A stretch of 64,000 bases of DNA from Datisca glomerata. Taxonomy: Eukaryota; Streptophyta; Magnoliopsida; Cucurbitales; Datiscaceae. Every line of letters starts with the position of its first letter. The first letter of the stretch is position 1. Under the pieces are notes generated by a model. That model worked only from the letters and a program-made list of their open reading frames with translations, made no database searches and was not told where the DNA came from. The stretch spans positions 886,049 through 950,048 of the forward strand of contig QANY01009091.1 of the NCBI GenBank assembly GCA_003255025.1, in the 5' to 3' direction. A program made the translations under genes and the position numbers. This document shows, piece by piece, positions 46,974 through 57,240 of this stretch.

Positions 46974-47452
46974 ATATTAGATACAGAGAAAAAGAGTTTT
47001 CTCTCCTCCCTAGTGTTTGCCGCCGATTTATAGAGTATTGAAGGGAAAATATTCAATTTTTTTCTTCAACTGTTTTGAGAACCCATACTCAAATTCCTAC
47101 ACAAAATTCTCATGAGATATATTTATGAAATTAACGGGTGATTGTTGGTGAACGAAATTCACAAATCGTTCTTGAAGTTCAAATGTGTTATTCAGATCCC
47201 GAAATTTGAAGAACACGAAGAACGCTCAAAGAAATTCCACCAGTTTAAAAATTCTCCGATACAAATATAGGTGAAAATTATTTATAATCTTATCTTCTCG
47301 TTTAGTATCGTATATGTATAATCACACGTTGTTTACTTTTAAATTATTTAATTCCATTAAATAAATTAATTAAAAAAAATTTTATTTTACCCACAAACCA
47401 TTTATACTTTCAACTTATTTTTAATTAATTTTAAAACCAACCAATTCTAATA
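45504..47452 (+). repeat. 3' LTR of the copia element (~1.95 kb)
   Basis: It starts TGTTGGAATATATCC after the polypurine tract and ends CCAATTCTAATA, the end being fixed by alignment with the 5' LTR remnant. A TA microsatellite (46,936-46,970) is followed by ATACAGAGAAAAAGAG and CTCTCCTCCCTAG, the usual R/U5 type sequence. It is long for this family; an internal insertion is possible between ~46,800 and 47,300. Confidence 0.75.
46936..46970. repeat. (AT)n microsatellite in the copia 3' LTR
   Basis: About 17 AT dinucleotides in a row within the LTR, close to the presumed promoter/R region. Confidence 0.9.
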
Positions 47453-47469
47453 AAAAATTCTACCACATT

Positions 47470-48215
47470 TATCCATCCAAGGAGCAAATTCTGTCTTGAG
47501 AAAGAGCATTCAAAAAATAGATGCTGGATTGATTATGCCCTGCAGTACAGTGACACAGTTTGCACACACAAGGTTTCAATTTTGAATTCTGTCCTTTGTG
47601 GTAGCTTATTTAAGAGTGCAAGCCATGTAATAAATGCACACTGATGAAATAAACACTATTTCTACTGATGGTGATGGTAATAAATAGTTAATGTACGGTA
47701 TCATATTGTATTATAATATATAAATTTTATTTGATTAAAAATAAAAAAATATTTATTAATTTAATTATTTTCAATATTTTATATGATTTTTCAAACAATT
47801 TTATTTAATTTTTTCAACAATTTTTTCAAGTCTCATATTATACCAACAATGTAATCCTACTTTTCTAATAATTTTTTAAATTATTCATGTGTTACTAAAT
47901 ATAACTATGTCAAAAAATTTCATCTAAATTTATCATAACCCATACCAAACCGTCTGGTAGAGATATTACCTGAAAACCAAACAATATTCTCCCAAGGTAC
48001 AATGTCAGGGTGATTGCAAATAGTAAGTGCTGCTGATGGAATAAACACTGTTTCTACTAGGCTTCCAGTACCATTTATCTTCACTCAGAGAGGGGGAGAT
48101 AACACTCAGATTAATGTTTCTGATATTAAAATAGTTCTGCACTTGCTGGTTAGGCCATCTCGAATTTCCCCTGACACCCTGAGGGTATTCTCTTACAAAG
48201 GTTTGGAAGAGATAT
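47470..48215 (-). pseudogene. LINE ORF2 C-terminal relic
   Basis: On the minus strand 48,135-48,030 reads LSEDKWYWKPSRNSVYSISS, matching the D..W...G.YS(V/I).S segment of plant L1-type ORF2 after the reverse transcriptase. Nearer the low end, 47,650-47,560 reads AFITWLALLNKLPQRTEF and, in a shifted frame, CKLCHCTAGHNQSS then IYFLNALSQ, the zf-RVT zinc-finger segment. Between them lies ~370 bp of AT-rich sequence flanked by a repeated SRNSVY(F/S)IS coding segment. Stops and frameshifts throughout. Confidence 0.62.
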
Positions 48216-49600
48216 TGTGCCTCAATATTACCCTAATCTCGACCTTTTGAATTCTAGTATTATATTCCCTGCCAAAATGACTTCGCTTGTAATTATTTGC
48301 TGCATCTCTAATTTTATTACTTAATTAATTTTACTTTATAATACAAAATCACTCACCATCTACACATAAAGTTCGTGTATTACATTTTAACGAATCAAAT
48401 TTTTAAGACAACATTTTTACGTATATTACAGTAATTAATACTATTATATTTGTACGGGTGGCTGTAAGTTCTGTTAGTAGTAATAAGCACCCTTTGTTTT
48501 TGTTTTTTTTTTAAACTTGCTATTTTTTAATAATACCTTCGAGAGTTTTTTCTTAAATAATTTTTTTGGGAGAGTTAATGAGGACTATGATAAAACTCTT
48601 CAGCACTTGATCTGTACGACAAAACCACAGCTCTATCGCACGGCTGCCCATCATCCTCAAACTTGCCGTTCTTTTTTTTTCTTTGCCACCATTCATTTGA
48701 GTGGCTCTACGTCACTATATTGTCCCCCCGACAATAATCTGTCTTCCTCTTTCTCGTTATCCTCTTTCCCACACAACTTACAAAATCAACTCAACTGTAA
48801 TTCTCCTTAAAAATCATTGTCGTTTTTTTACTGTCTTAATAAGACTTGTTTTCAATAAATTTATTGTTTTAATAATTATGATTTTAAACTTTTAAAAATT
48901 ATATTTTCACCCCATCTATTTAGATGCATTAAAATTTTTATCATTCCCAAAACACAGTTGCTTGGAGTTATATATACTTTCCCATAACTTTTAAATATTA
49001 ACGATCTAGCATGTATTTTATAGCTAACCTCTGAAAAATGGCATCGTTTGGGCCTACTGGTGTAGTACAATTTTAATAAAATAGTTTGAGATACGAGAAC
49101 CTAACTGTAACTTTTAAAGTTCATGATTCAAACTATACTTTTTTGATAATTTGTATATAAAAATTTGCATTAAACCCTTGATTTATTTGTTGTCATTATT
49201 GTCCGAGCTTTTTCTTTCAATATAATTACTAGAATTACTTTACAATGGAGATGTTGATTTAGATCAAACAATCTTGATAATTAATATTATTTTCGGAATG
49301 CCCAAAATTTAATGTGCCTATGAAAATAACATATACTTTTTAGAATATAATGACTAATAAGTGATTTAGCAAAGGAAGGTGTGTGGAAATAGTGATGTTT
49401 GTAGGAAAAAAAGGCATCGTCCTTTTCAAAGAAGTCTCAATCGAGACCAACAATAAAGCTTCCTTTTCAAGTGATGATGATGACTAAATGACAGTGAAAG
49501 TAAAGCTAAAGCTTCAGTCTTAGAAAAATACACATTGTGAGGTACTCGAAATGCAAAAATATTGGAAATTTCAGCTAAAGTATACAAATAATATATATAT
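48216..49600. other. AT-rich intergenic DNA, nothing recognised
   Basis: Open frames at 48,517-48,810 and 49,426-49,617 are low-complexity and unsupported. No element termini were found. Confidence 0.45.
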
Positions 49601-49800
49601 AAAAGAGTTCCGGACATATACTTTTGAATCTATATGTATACACATAAAAAGAGTTCCGGACATATACTTTTGAATCTATATGTATCTACATTGATATATA
49701 TATATATATATATATATATATNATATTCAAATATATATTTCAAACACATAAAAAGAGTTCTAGACAAATATTTTTGAATCTATGACGTATCTACATTGAT
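49601..49800. repeat. ~46 bp tandem repeat with an embedded TA microsatellite
   Basis: Three copies of a unit with AAAAGAGTTCCGGACATATA and CTTTTGAATCTATA start at about 49,601, 49,647 and 49,751; a (TA)n run at 49,694-49,726 separates the second and third. One undetermined base (n) is at 49,722 within the TA run, marking an assembly uncertainty. Confidence 0.88.
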
Positions 49801-50638
49801 AGAAACACTATGACTTATAAGGTTAATCAAGGGCAAATTTTTTAAGCATTCATAGAGTACTGAGGTTTTTAATAATGTTCTCTATTACCCACTGTCATAT
49901 GTATTAAAATAAAGTAATTATGCACTAACTAAATTATTGATCAAATTTTAAGCGATCAAGTAATATGTTAATAATTTATAAATTAATTTATCAAATTATT
50001 TTAATAAGTGATATATCATTAATTTATGAATAATTGACACATCATTTAACTATTTAATGCTTGATCTATAACTTTATGGATGTTGAATTACTCAATAAAG
50101 TATGATGTTTATTCATATTTGAGGAGACAAAATGTATAGACTCTTGAAATTAAAAGGGTTGAGTACGTAGATGCATCAAATATTGTGAGAGAGTATTTTG
50201 TTTTAATTACTTAGAAAGTTTTCTCAAGTTAAAGGGCTTGTGGTTCTTGAGAAAGAGCTAACAATGATGGAGATTTTTTTTAATATAGAATAAATTAAAA
50301 GATTCCTTAGTTAAAGACTGAAATATGGTTTTATGAAATTGATCAAAGGGGTTGATTCAAAGAACGAGGAGGTCGATCTACCAGGGAGGTCAAGTCTATC
50401 AAATAGCCTTTTAAAATTTTAGTTCGTATTAGAAGATAACGGATGGAGATAAAATCTCCTCATGAAATCAAACTATCATGAGGATTCTCAAATTACCAAT
50501 GGCACGACATCACGTTTCATGCCACTACAGATACTTTTACTTAAATTTTAAAAAGAAGAATTGAAGAGTTGAGTTCTCTAAAGGGAAGGAACTGACCTGA
50601 TTGAGTCGGCCTTTGAAGGAGCTGGAGAAACATCGACC
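49801..50638. other. Intergenic DNA, nothing recognised
   Basis: No coding frame or terminal repeat recognised. Confidence 0.45.
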
Positions 50639-50793
50639 AACTGCCGCTAAAAACAAATAAAACCACCGCAAAAATATTATTCCTTCTATTTTCTTACTTT
50701 TCTATTTTTTATTTATTGTTTCTATATAGTGCGGCGGTTTGGACAAAACCGCCGCCTAATGTACACTATTTAGCAGCGGTTTTTCTTGTAGTG
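50639..50793. mobile_element. CACTA (En/Spm) terminus, right-type end
   Basis: The block ends TTTTTCTTGTAGTG at 50,780-50,793, the complement of the CACTACAAGAAAAA terminus of plant CACTA elements. It carries subterminal CCGC/GCGG motifs (ACCACCGC, GCGGCGGTTT, ACCGCCGCC, AGCAGCGGTTT) in both orientations. No matching left end is visible upstream, so this is a truncated or rearranged element end. Confidence 0.75.
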
Positions 50794-50934
50794 TGAATTT
50801 CAAGTATTTCAATTCAAATGATCATTCTCTTATTTAACTATCTTTAAAAATTAGGAGATTGTTGTTACTGAAAATCTCTGCTGTGAGGTGGCGTGCTATC
50901 TCTCTTCCACGTAAAGATGCTCTCTGTCTGAAAT

Positions 50935-51030
50935 ATGCACAATATAAATGAAGAACTCTAAAGACGAAGAGAACCAGGGGTGATTTCCTTGTTGAAGACC
51001 CTCTGATGCCTAAGTCAATAGGGGGTTTAA
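50935..51030 (+). repeat. Dispersed repeat, copy 1
   Basis: TGCACAATATAAATGAAGAA through CTCTGATGCCTAAGTC aligns with 60,551-60,640 (CTGCACAATATAAATAAAAG to CTCCAATGCTTAAATT) at roughly 70-75% by eye. A short motif TGC(A/C)CAATATAAA...GATGC(C/T)TAA is known to me from several plant repeats, but I cannot name the family. Confidence 0.6.
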
Positions 51031-52253
51031 ATACTCATTTCCTTCTCAACCAGCAATTTACATCTCTCTCATTGGATTTGCAGCGATTTCACAAGCGTAG
51101 TCCCCCGTTCAGATCACTCAACACCACACGACGGAGACCGGCAGGCAGGAGCAGAGACCAACGATTCTGAAGCCTGTCTCTCACTGGAACTGACACAGTC
51201 TCGTCATCACATGTGAGATCTTCTTCTATCTTTCTTCGTCCTCTCCTCTCTTTCATCTTAGCTTATTTTCTTTCTTCTCTGACATAGGTTTTTTGGATCT
51301 ATGAACTTCTAATGAAAATCTTCGAATATCTGAATCTCTAGTTTTTTTTAATCTCGGAATCTCTAAAATTAGTGTTTATTATGTGCTCATTTTTTGGGGC
51401 TTGTGTGAAATCACCTGTGATGTTCGTTTTTTGGGGCTTGTTGAATCTCTGAACAAATTTTGATGGAAATCAGAACTAATTTTCCTTGCCGTTTCTCTAT
51501 TTTTTTATCTGACTTAGTTCTCTACCAAAGTTTGCATTTTTTTTGTTTTTATCAATGAAATCTAAATTGGATTTGGTTCTAGAAAAATTATTTCACTTTT
51601 TAATTCAATTCTCATTTGCTATACGAATGAGTTCTGCTTATGTATTTTATGGAAACACAATTCTTATCCCAATTCTTGGTTTTGCTTTACTTGAGCCTTA
51701 AGCACGTCCAACGAAATCTTGTGTCTGTAACTCAGTATTCAACTCTACAACTTCTTATTGCATGATTACACCACAACTTTTCTAAGAATGTATATCATTA
51801 TATCATTGCACATTGTACAAAAGTGGAATAAAATATAAAAAAAATATTGATGATATTGAATTTTTTACATGAAATTTGAATAAATAATACTACAGTGGCA
51901 TAAGAATTGTTACCAGTTAGGTCTCAACTTATGGAATTAGTTTTCTAGTTTCTTTGTTGATAAATGTTATCTTAGTTTCTTTGAAACCAAAATTCTACTC
52001 ATCTTGAGTGGTTTTAATCATCTTATGAGTTGTGAAGCTAACAACCCTGTTAGACTGAATGAGATGATGGTTTAAGTTATAATTCTTCATGCTTTAGTGA
52101 TTCAATTCCTAATTTTGTAGTTTATTTAATTCTTGTAGTGAATGCAACTTGTTTGTCTCTATTTTGTACCTCAATTTGTGACTCTGGTTTCATTGTGAGT
52201 TTGATTTTCATTGTATTGAACTATATATATAATGTATTTAGATTGATTTTAAT
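51031..52253 (+). other. Upstream region of the CACTA transposase
   Basis: CT-rich sequence (51,170-51,270) followed by T-rich, intron-like DNA up to the transposase ATG. It may be the 5' untranslated region and intron of the CACTA gene, but splice sites cannot be fixed. No protein recognised. Confidence 0.35.
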
Positions 52254-52980
52254 ATGAATAAAAGTTGGATTGAAAAATCTCGAGTTAATCAAGATTACCT
52301 TAATGAAGTTGAGGAGTTTCTTAATTTTACTTCTGAAAGAGTTTTTGTAGAGGGTAAGATTTTGTACCCATATAAGCGTTGTGAAAATACGTGAGGATGA
52401 ATAAGGAGAGTGTGCATGGGCACTTGATGTGCAATGAGTTTTGCATTGGTTATACACGTTACTTTCTCCATGGTGAATCCATATTGTAAAATTCAAATGG
52501 AGAAGAGATTAATGAAAGAAATGTGTACCATACATTTGTGTATGAAGCTTGTGATGATAATATGCATGACTTGTTGCGTGACGCATTCGGAGTTGTGGAT
52601 AATTAGAGAGGAACATATGATTTGCAACAGAACCAACTGCTAATAAAATGAGAATTAGGTAGATCAAGAATCTGCATCTAGAGTTGTAAGAATTATTTTT
52701 AAGTCTATATTTGTCAATATTTTTTATTTTTTCAACTATATTTGTCATATATGAGATTGAATTGTTTATTTGTATTGTAGGAGAAAATACAAGAACTTCT
52801 GGCAATCCAAATGCAGGATGTGAATAATATCACCCCTAGAGATGTATTTTCTGAAGTTATGGTCCAGAGCATCCTGGATGAGTCCGTGGAATGTGACTAG
52901 GTCCAACTCCCACCAGGGTATTTAGATCGCAGAACAGCTGCCAATTTTCTGAACAGGCGTTCGTTCCACGGGTAAAACAT
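52254..52980 (+). pseudogene. CACTA (En/Spm) transposase N-terminal exons, degenerate
   Basis: From the ATG at 52,254: MNKSWIEKSRVNQDYLNEVE then EFLNFTSERVFVEGKILYPY, matching the transposase-associated domain (Transpos_assoc, PF13963) at the start of plant CACTA TNP2-type transposases; the next Cys pair survives only in part. A TGA stop at 52,392 and frame changes follow; a later frame gives CIGYTRYFLHGES and HDLLRDAFGV, the expected continuation. After an intron-like AT stretch ending TTGTATTGTAG, 52,783-52,980 reads EKIQELLAIQMQDVNNITPR then DVFSEVM, reminiscent of Ptta/En/Spm proteins. The DDE catalytic domain is absent from the window. Confidence 0.72.
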
Positions 52981-53429
52981 GAGAGAGTTATGTAATAACA
53001 CCATAAACTTCAAGATTTCTAAGGAATATATACTTTATGTAATTATAAATTAAATTTATTCCAACACTAATACTAATTTTGTTCATTTTATGTGTTTATA
53101 GGATTCTGGAGATCCTCCCTCAACTTCATGATCGTATAAAGTTCAATGAGTATGAAAAATACTATATTTGCTTAAGGTTGAACTTATATAGCTTTGTCTT
53201 TAGAATTTGTGGATGTTTCAATTGATTGATTCTGAATTTTAAATATTTGTGAATGTTTAAAATGCAAGAATTTGTGAATATTTGAATTGATGGACTCTGA
53301 ACTGTTGAAATTTTTGTATTGATAGATTTTGAAATCTGTGATATAGAATATTTTCTGAAACAAGTATTTTTGAAAATTATAGGATGTTTTAAAAACAGAA
53401 AAAATTCTGACCAAAATTTTAATTTATAG

Positions 53430-53842
53430 CGGCGGTTTTGGAGACTATAGAGGTGGTTCAAAACCGTAAGAAAGTATATTTTATTATGTTTCCTAGGCTT
53501 TTGCGGCGGTTTAAACCACCGCTAAAAATATTTACTAAACTGCCGGTAATTAGAAAAAATCACCGGAAAAACCCAGGAATTGTTGAAAATTTCTGGGAAT
53601 TTAGCAGCGGTTTTAACCACCGGTAAAGTTGATTTACTGGCGGTTTAAAATCACCGCGAAAGATAAATAAAACCGCCGGCTCAGGCCCCCCTTTGTCGGC
53701 GGCTGGAAAAATCACCACAAAAAAACTTTCTAGCGGTGGATAAGATGGTGATTTTTAAACCGCCACAAAAGTTTTTAACTGCGTTTAGAACCGTCGAAAA
53801 AGACGACCAAAACCACCGCTTATAACATTTTTTCTTGCGGTG
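53430..53842. mobile_element. CACTA subterminal repeat region and right-type end
   Basis: Dense GCGGTTT/AAACCGC and ACCGCCG motifs in both orientations over ~400 bp, ending TTTTTTCTTGCGGTG at 53,828-53,842, a degenerate complement of CACTACAAGAAAAAA. This is the 3' terminal region of the CACTA element that carries the transposase exons. Its left end is not identified. Confidence 0.78.
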
Positions 53843-55729
53843 TCAAGTCAATAGTTTTATATATAAAGGTGTGAGAAATGATTTTAGAGAGAATTCTGAA
53901 TTTGGAAAGGATAATCTAAAACGAATAATGAAATATACATAAAAAAAATAATACTAGTTTCGGCTTCAGAGAGTGCTTAGAAGTGACGGTCAATTTCCGA
54001 GCAATGTTTTTGCAAGTAATCATGCTCCAAAATAAATATTCGAAATTACATGTTTAGAATTACCTTGATCGCATTAATTAAAATGTGAAGTTCGAAATTA
54101 CTACCTACTCAGAAATTACTACCTACTCATTTGGAACTAGAAGTTCGAAATTACTACCTACTCAGAATTATGTGCTCGTGAATACTCATTTAGCACTGTA
54201 GATTTAAGTTTATCTCGATTTGAGATCAGAATTAAGGTAATCCCAAATTCATGCATCAACAAACGTATGAAGAAGTCATTGAGTTTTTAGTACGTAAAGA
54301 TTTTGAAAAATGTAAGGGCCAATTTGGTGTCTGTGAGAGAGAAAGGAATGTTTGAGTGGAATATATCTTATCAAATAATTGCCATAGTTAACTTAAATTT
54401 TGGGACATTAACTTGGGTTCAACTTCCTAATTAAGAGGCATAATTTCAAGATTCGTTGATACCCCAAGAGTCCATCCCTGCACCAAATCCACTGGTGACC
54501 AGGCTCAATCAAGTCAAAAGTAGCAATTAGAGTGCCTTGAGAAGAAAAAACCTTCCAATTTGTCAAATCATTAAAAAAAGGAGATAAATCCCTGATTAAA
54601 GTTTCTATGTCTCTAATCTAATTAATTGAAATCAAAATTTCCAGATTTGACACCATTATATAATAATTAACACTCCCATTAACATTCTTCTTAATCTAAT
54701 TTGGTCCACTTGTTTCTACCTTTAAAATTTAGAATTTTCCTACGATTTCTAGTTTCAAGAAAGCTTCTTTCTTCATCAGCAATAATGAATATATTATCCA
54801 TTATGATCATTATTATTTTTAAACCAAAGTGTTACTAAAAGTTTAACGTGAATATAAAATATAATTATAAAGTCTATTTTATCAATTTTTAAAATAAATG
54901 ATCTAAAATAAAAATTATCTCAAACTGTAAAGGTAAAACTGTAATTTACCCTAACTTTTTTCTAGTAGTTTAATATATGACTACTATCAATTTTATTTCG
55001 TTAAATTATGAATTTTAGCCTATTTGTTTAACACATTACTTGAAGTTTGTTCATTCACCTTATGCATTTATTTTCAAGTATAATATTTCTGAATACTTCT
55101 GCACTAATTATATTATTAATTGATCAAGTGATTTGATATTTTTTATATGTTAGAGTTTTATCATTCATTAAAATTATTTGTCAAATTAACTCACCAATGA
55201 GTGACAGACCATTTGATCAACTAAGATTTAGTTTAAATTATAAAGAACGTAGAGAATTACTCAACATTTCCCTATCTTAGCTTGAGTTTTCTCAAGCACA
55301 TCTTTCAAACTATCACAAAACACAGCAAAAACCATTCTTCATCTAAACCTTGTATCAATTATTTTTTTAAAAAATAAGAAACCAAAGAATACATACATCC
55401 TTGGACAAAAAATGGTAAAAGCCAACTGAGAGGGCATGAGCCCGACTCAAAGCTAAAACATCCATTCATAGCTTTGGAAGCTACTACTCTAACATGGCCA
55501 TTAACACTACAACTGTCTAAGCTAATAACAATATAAATTACATTGTGTAGCTCAGAAAATAAAGGGACTAAGGACTGAGAAAATGAAGAGTTGTTCTGGT
55601 GATATCCTATGCCACCGCTGCACAGACTGTCGAAAAAGGAAGATCTTTTACCCAGAGGTTAATCAGGACAGTGAGAGATTAATAAGGATGAGCACTTTTT
55701 ACTAGCTTATTTGACAATCATAAACTCAT
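53843..55729. other. Intergenic DNA, mostly unrecognised
   Basis: A short tandem repeat (54,087-54,168) is listed separately. No gene or transposon end is visible elsewhere in this stretch. Confidence 0.45.
54087..54168. repeat. Short tandem repeat of GAAATTACTACCTACTCA
   Basis: The motif AAATTACTACCTACTCAG occurs three times in 82 bases, twice preceded by GAAGTTCG. A small local duplication. Confidence 0.85.
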
Positions 55730-56150
55730 TGATGTTCTTTTTTCATAGATTTTAAGATTAAATACGGTCCAAAATCAAGCCTATGAAATTGTTTTTGATG
55801 TCCATATGTTCCGTAGATCGTGCACTATAATTTTAAGAAAACTTGAGTGATGTGAGAGCGACATGATGAACATAACAACTTCTTTTACATCATACATAAG
55901 TCACTGTCATTGAAATTTGATGCAATAAGCTGAAGGCCTGAGATAAATCAAAATGCTCGTATAAACGCGTAATGAAAAAACAAATGAATGATTGATTCTT
56001 CATCATTTTTACATAAAGGACAAGCCGTCACATTAATTTACATCGTCTCCCCGAATAAGCACATCCGTAGTGGATAAAGAGCCCACAATACAACATGCGA
56101 ATAACTTCATCTTTTAAAACTGACACATAAATGAGGATTTGGTTAGAAAT
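55730..56150 (-). pseudogene. LINE ORF2 zf-RVT relic
   Basis: The minus strand of ~56,110-55,940 reads ALYPLRMCLFGETM then TACPLCKNDEESIIHLFFH, the zf-RVT zinc-finger segment of plant L1-type ORF2 (CPLC...ES..HLFFHC; the last Cys is Tyr here). Continuation towards 55,740 is AT-rich with only faint similarity. Stops are present within the stretch. A short, truncated copy, unrelated in position to the one at 47.5-48.2 kb. Confidence 0.62.
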
Positions 56151-56753
56151 GGGTTTCAAATGTTGTTATGGGCATTTCAAGTACTACTGGGTACTGATTG
56201 ATCCACTTTGGCCCTTTTTGGGCCAAGTTCCCCATTATATTTGGGCATTGCTTTGCTAAAATAGCAATGTTAGAAATTAGCCAATGGACTTCTCTCCGAT
56301 CCTAGCTTTGATTAATGCTATGCATAACAGTAGCATTAGCAAACTGTTTTAAGTCTTTAGAGACCCAACTTAACATGCAAACTTTGCAACTCATTCTTCA
56401 ATCAGCAACACTCTTGGATTCTCTTACAATTCAGTTCTGTTTAAACAAGCATTAAACTCGTTTCCACAGCCAGCACTAACCCTTTCTCCAGCCGTAAACA
56501 AAGAGCTTCCTTCATGGTTCCTTGCTATAACTCCAACTACATACATACTGTTATTTAAAACCCACAACAGCATATAAAACAAAACATGGAAACAACTTCA
56601 AACTCTTCACCTGGATGTTTTTGAAAGCTCTACAGTCTGTTTTGAAACCAACCACCAAAATTCTGATCTAAACGCTGATTACATCTCAATTGAAGATCAG
56701 ATAAGCACCAAGCTAATTCTGCCCATTTACAGCCAAATACAGCATGTGACACA
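56151..56753. other. Intergenic DNA, no gene recognised
   Basis: No supported coding frame or element end. Confidence 0.45.
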
Positions 56754-56975
56754 TGTTAACGGATGGAGTTTTGTTTAGTTGTTAAGGGGTTAGTTTAGTC
56801 TTTCCCCCCCTTTTTTTCCTGTAGTTGTTTTGTTTGGTGTTTATATTTCTCCTTCTTTTAGTTCTGTAGCAAGTCAATGAAATATCACTATTCATCATCT
56901 CTTTCTCTCCTTCTGCTTCTCTCTTCGATTCTTCTGCTCCTACCTTCTCCTTTTGTCTTTCTTGCCTTTTTCACA
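56754..56975 (+). mobile_element. Probable solo LTR (222 bp)
   Basis: It begins TGTTAACGGATGG and ends TTTTTCACA, is flanked on both sides by ACACA (56,749-56,753 and 56,976-56,980), has a TATA-like stretch (GTGTTTATATTTC, ~56,837) followed by a GCAAGTCAATGAAATATC R-like stretch and a CT-rich tail, all consistent with a short copia or TRIM LTR in plus orientation. ACACA is low-complexity, so the target duplication is only moderate evidence. Confidence 0.55.
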
Positions 56976-57062
56976 ACACACAGTCTCTTCCTCCTTCGTA
57001 TAAATGGCAAATAGGACGGTGACTTTTACAAAGCTGTTAGGTGTGTGCTTTAAAAAGACCGT

Positions 57063-57072
57063 TATATATATA
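57063..57072 (+). promoter_or_regulatory. Candidate TATA box of the methyltransferase-like gene
   Basis: TATATATATA about 170-180 bases before the ATG at 57,241, with a second AT-rich candidate near 57,220. Transcription starts cannot be located from sequence. Confidence 0.35.
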
Positions 57073-57240
57073 CTTATATAGGTAACTGTGATTCTTTATT
57101 GAAATACTTGTACAAGCCATGCTAAGTGTAATGCTGTTGTAATCTCAACCGTTCATTGCCTTAGAACCCAATCAAACGCCCAAGATTGCACCCATTAACA
57201 CAAGTACACATGTTAGTCCTTATATTTTTGCAATATTCTG

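Larger units (their letters stand above)
39725..47452 (+). mobile_element. Ty1/copia retrotransposon, decayed, with truncated 5' LTR
   Basis: Order on the plus strand: last ~143 bases of the 5' LTR, primer-binding site, ~1.85 kb leader, gag, GAG-pre-integrase zinc finger, integrase, reverse transcriptase, RNase H, polypurine tract and a ~1.95 kb 3' LTR. Integrase before reverse transcriptase identifies the copia superfamily. All coding parts carry stops and frameshifts. The full 5' LTR is lost, so no target duplication can be compared. Confidence 0.88.

Noticed and set aside
48517..48895. Open frames rich in Phe, Ser and Leu
   Set aside because: Low-complexity, T-rich DNA with no motif, start context or homology.
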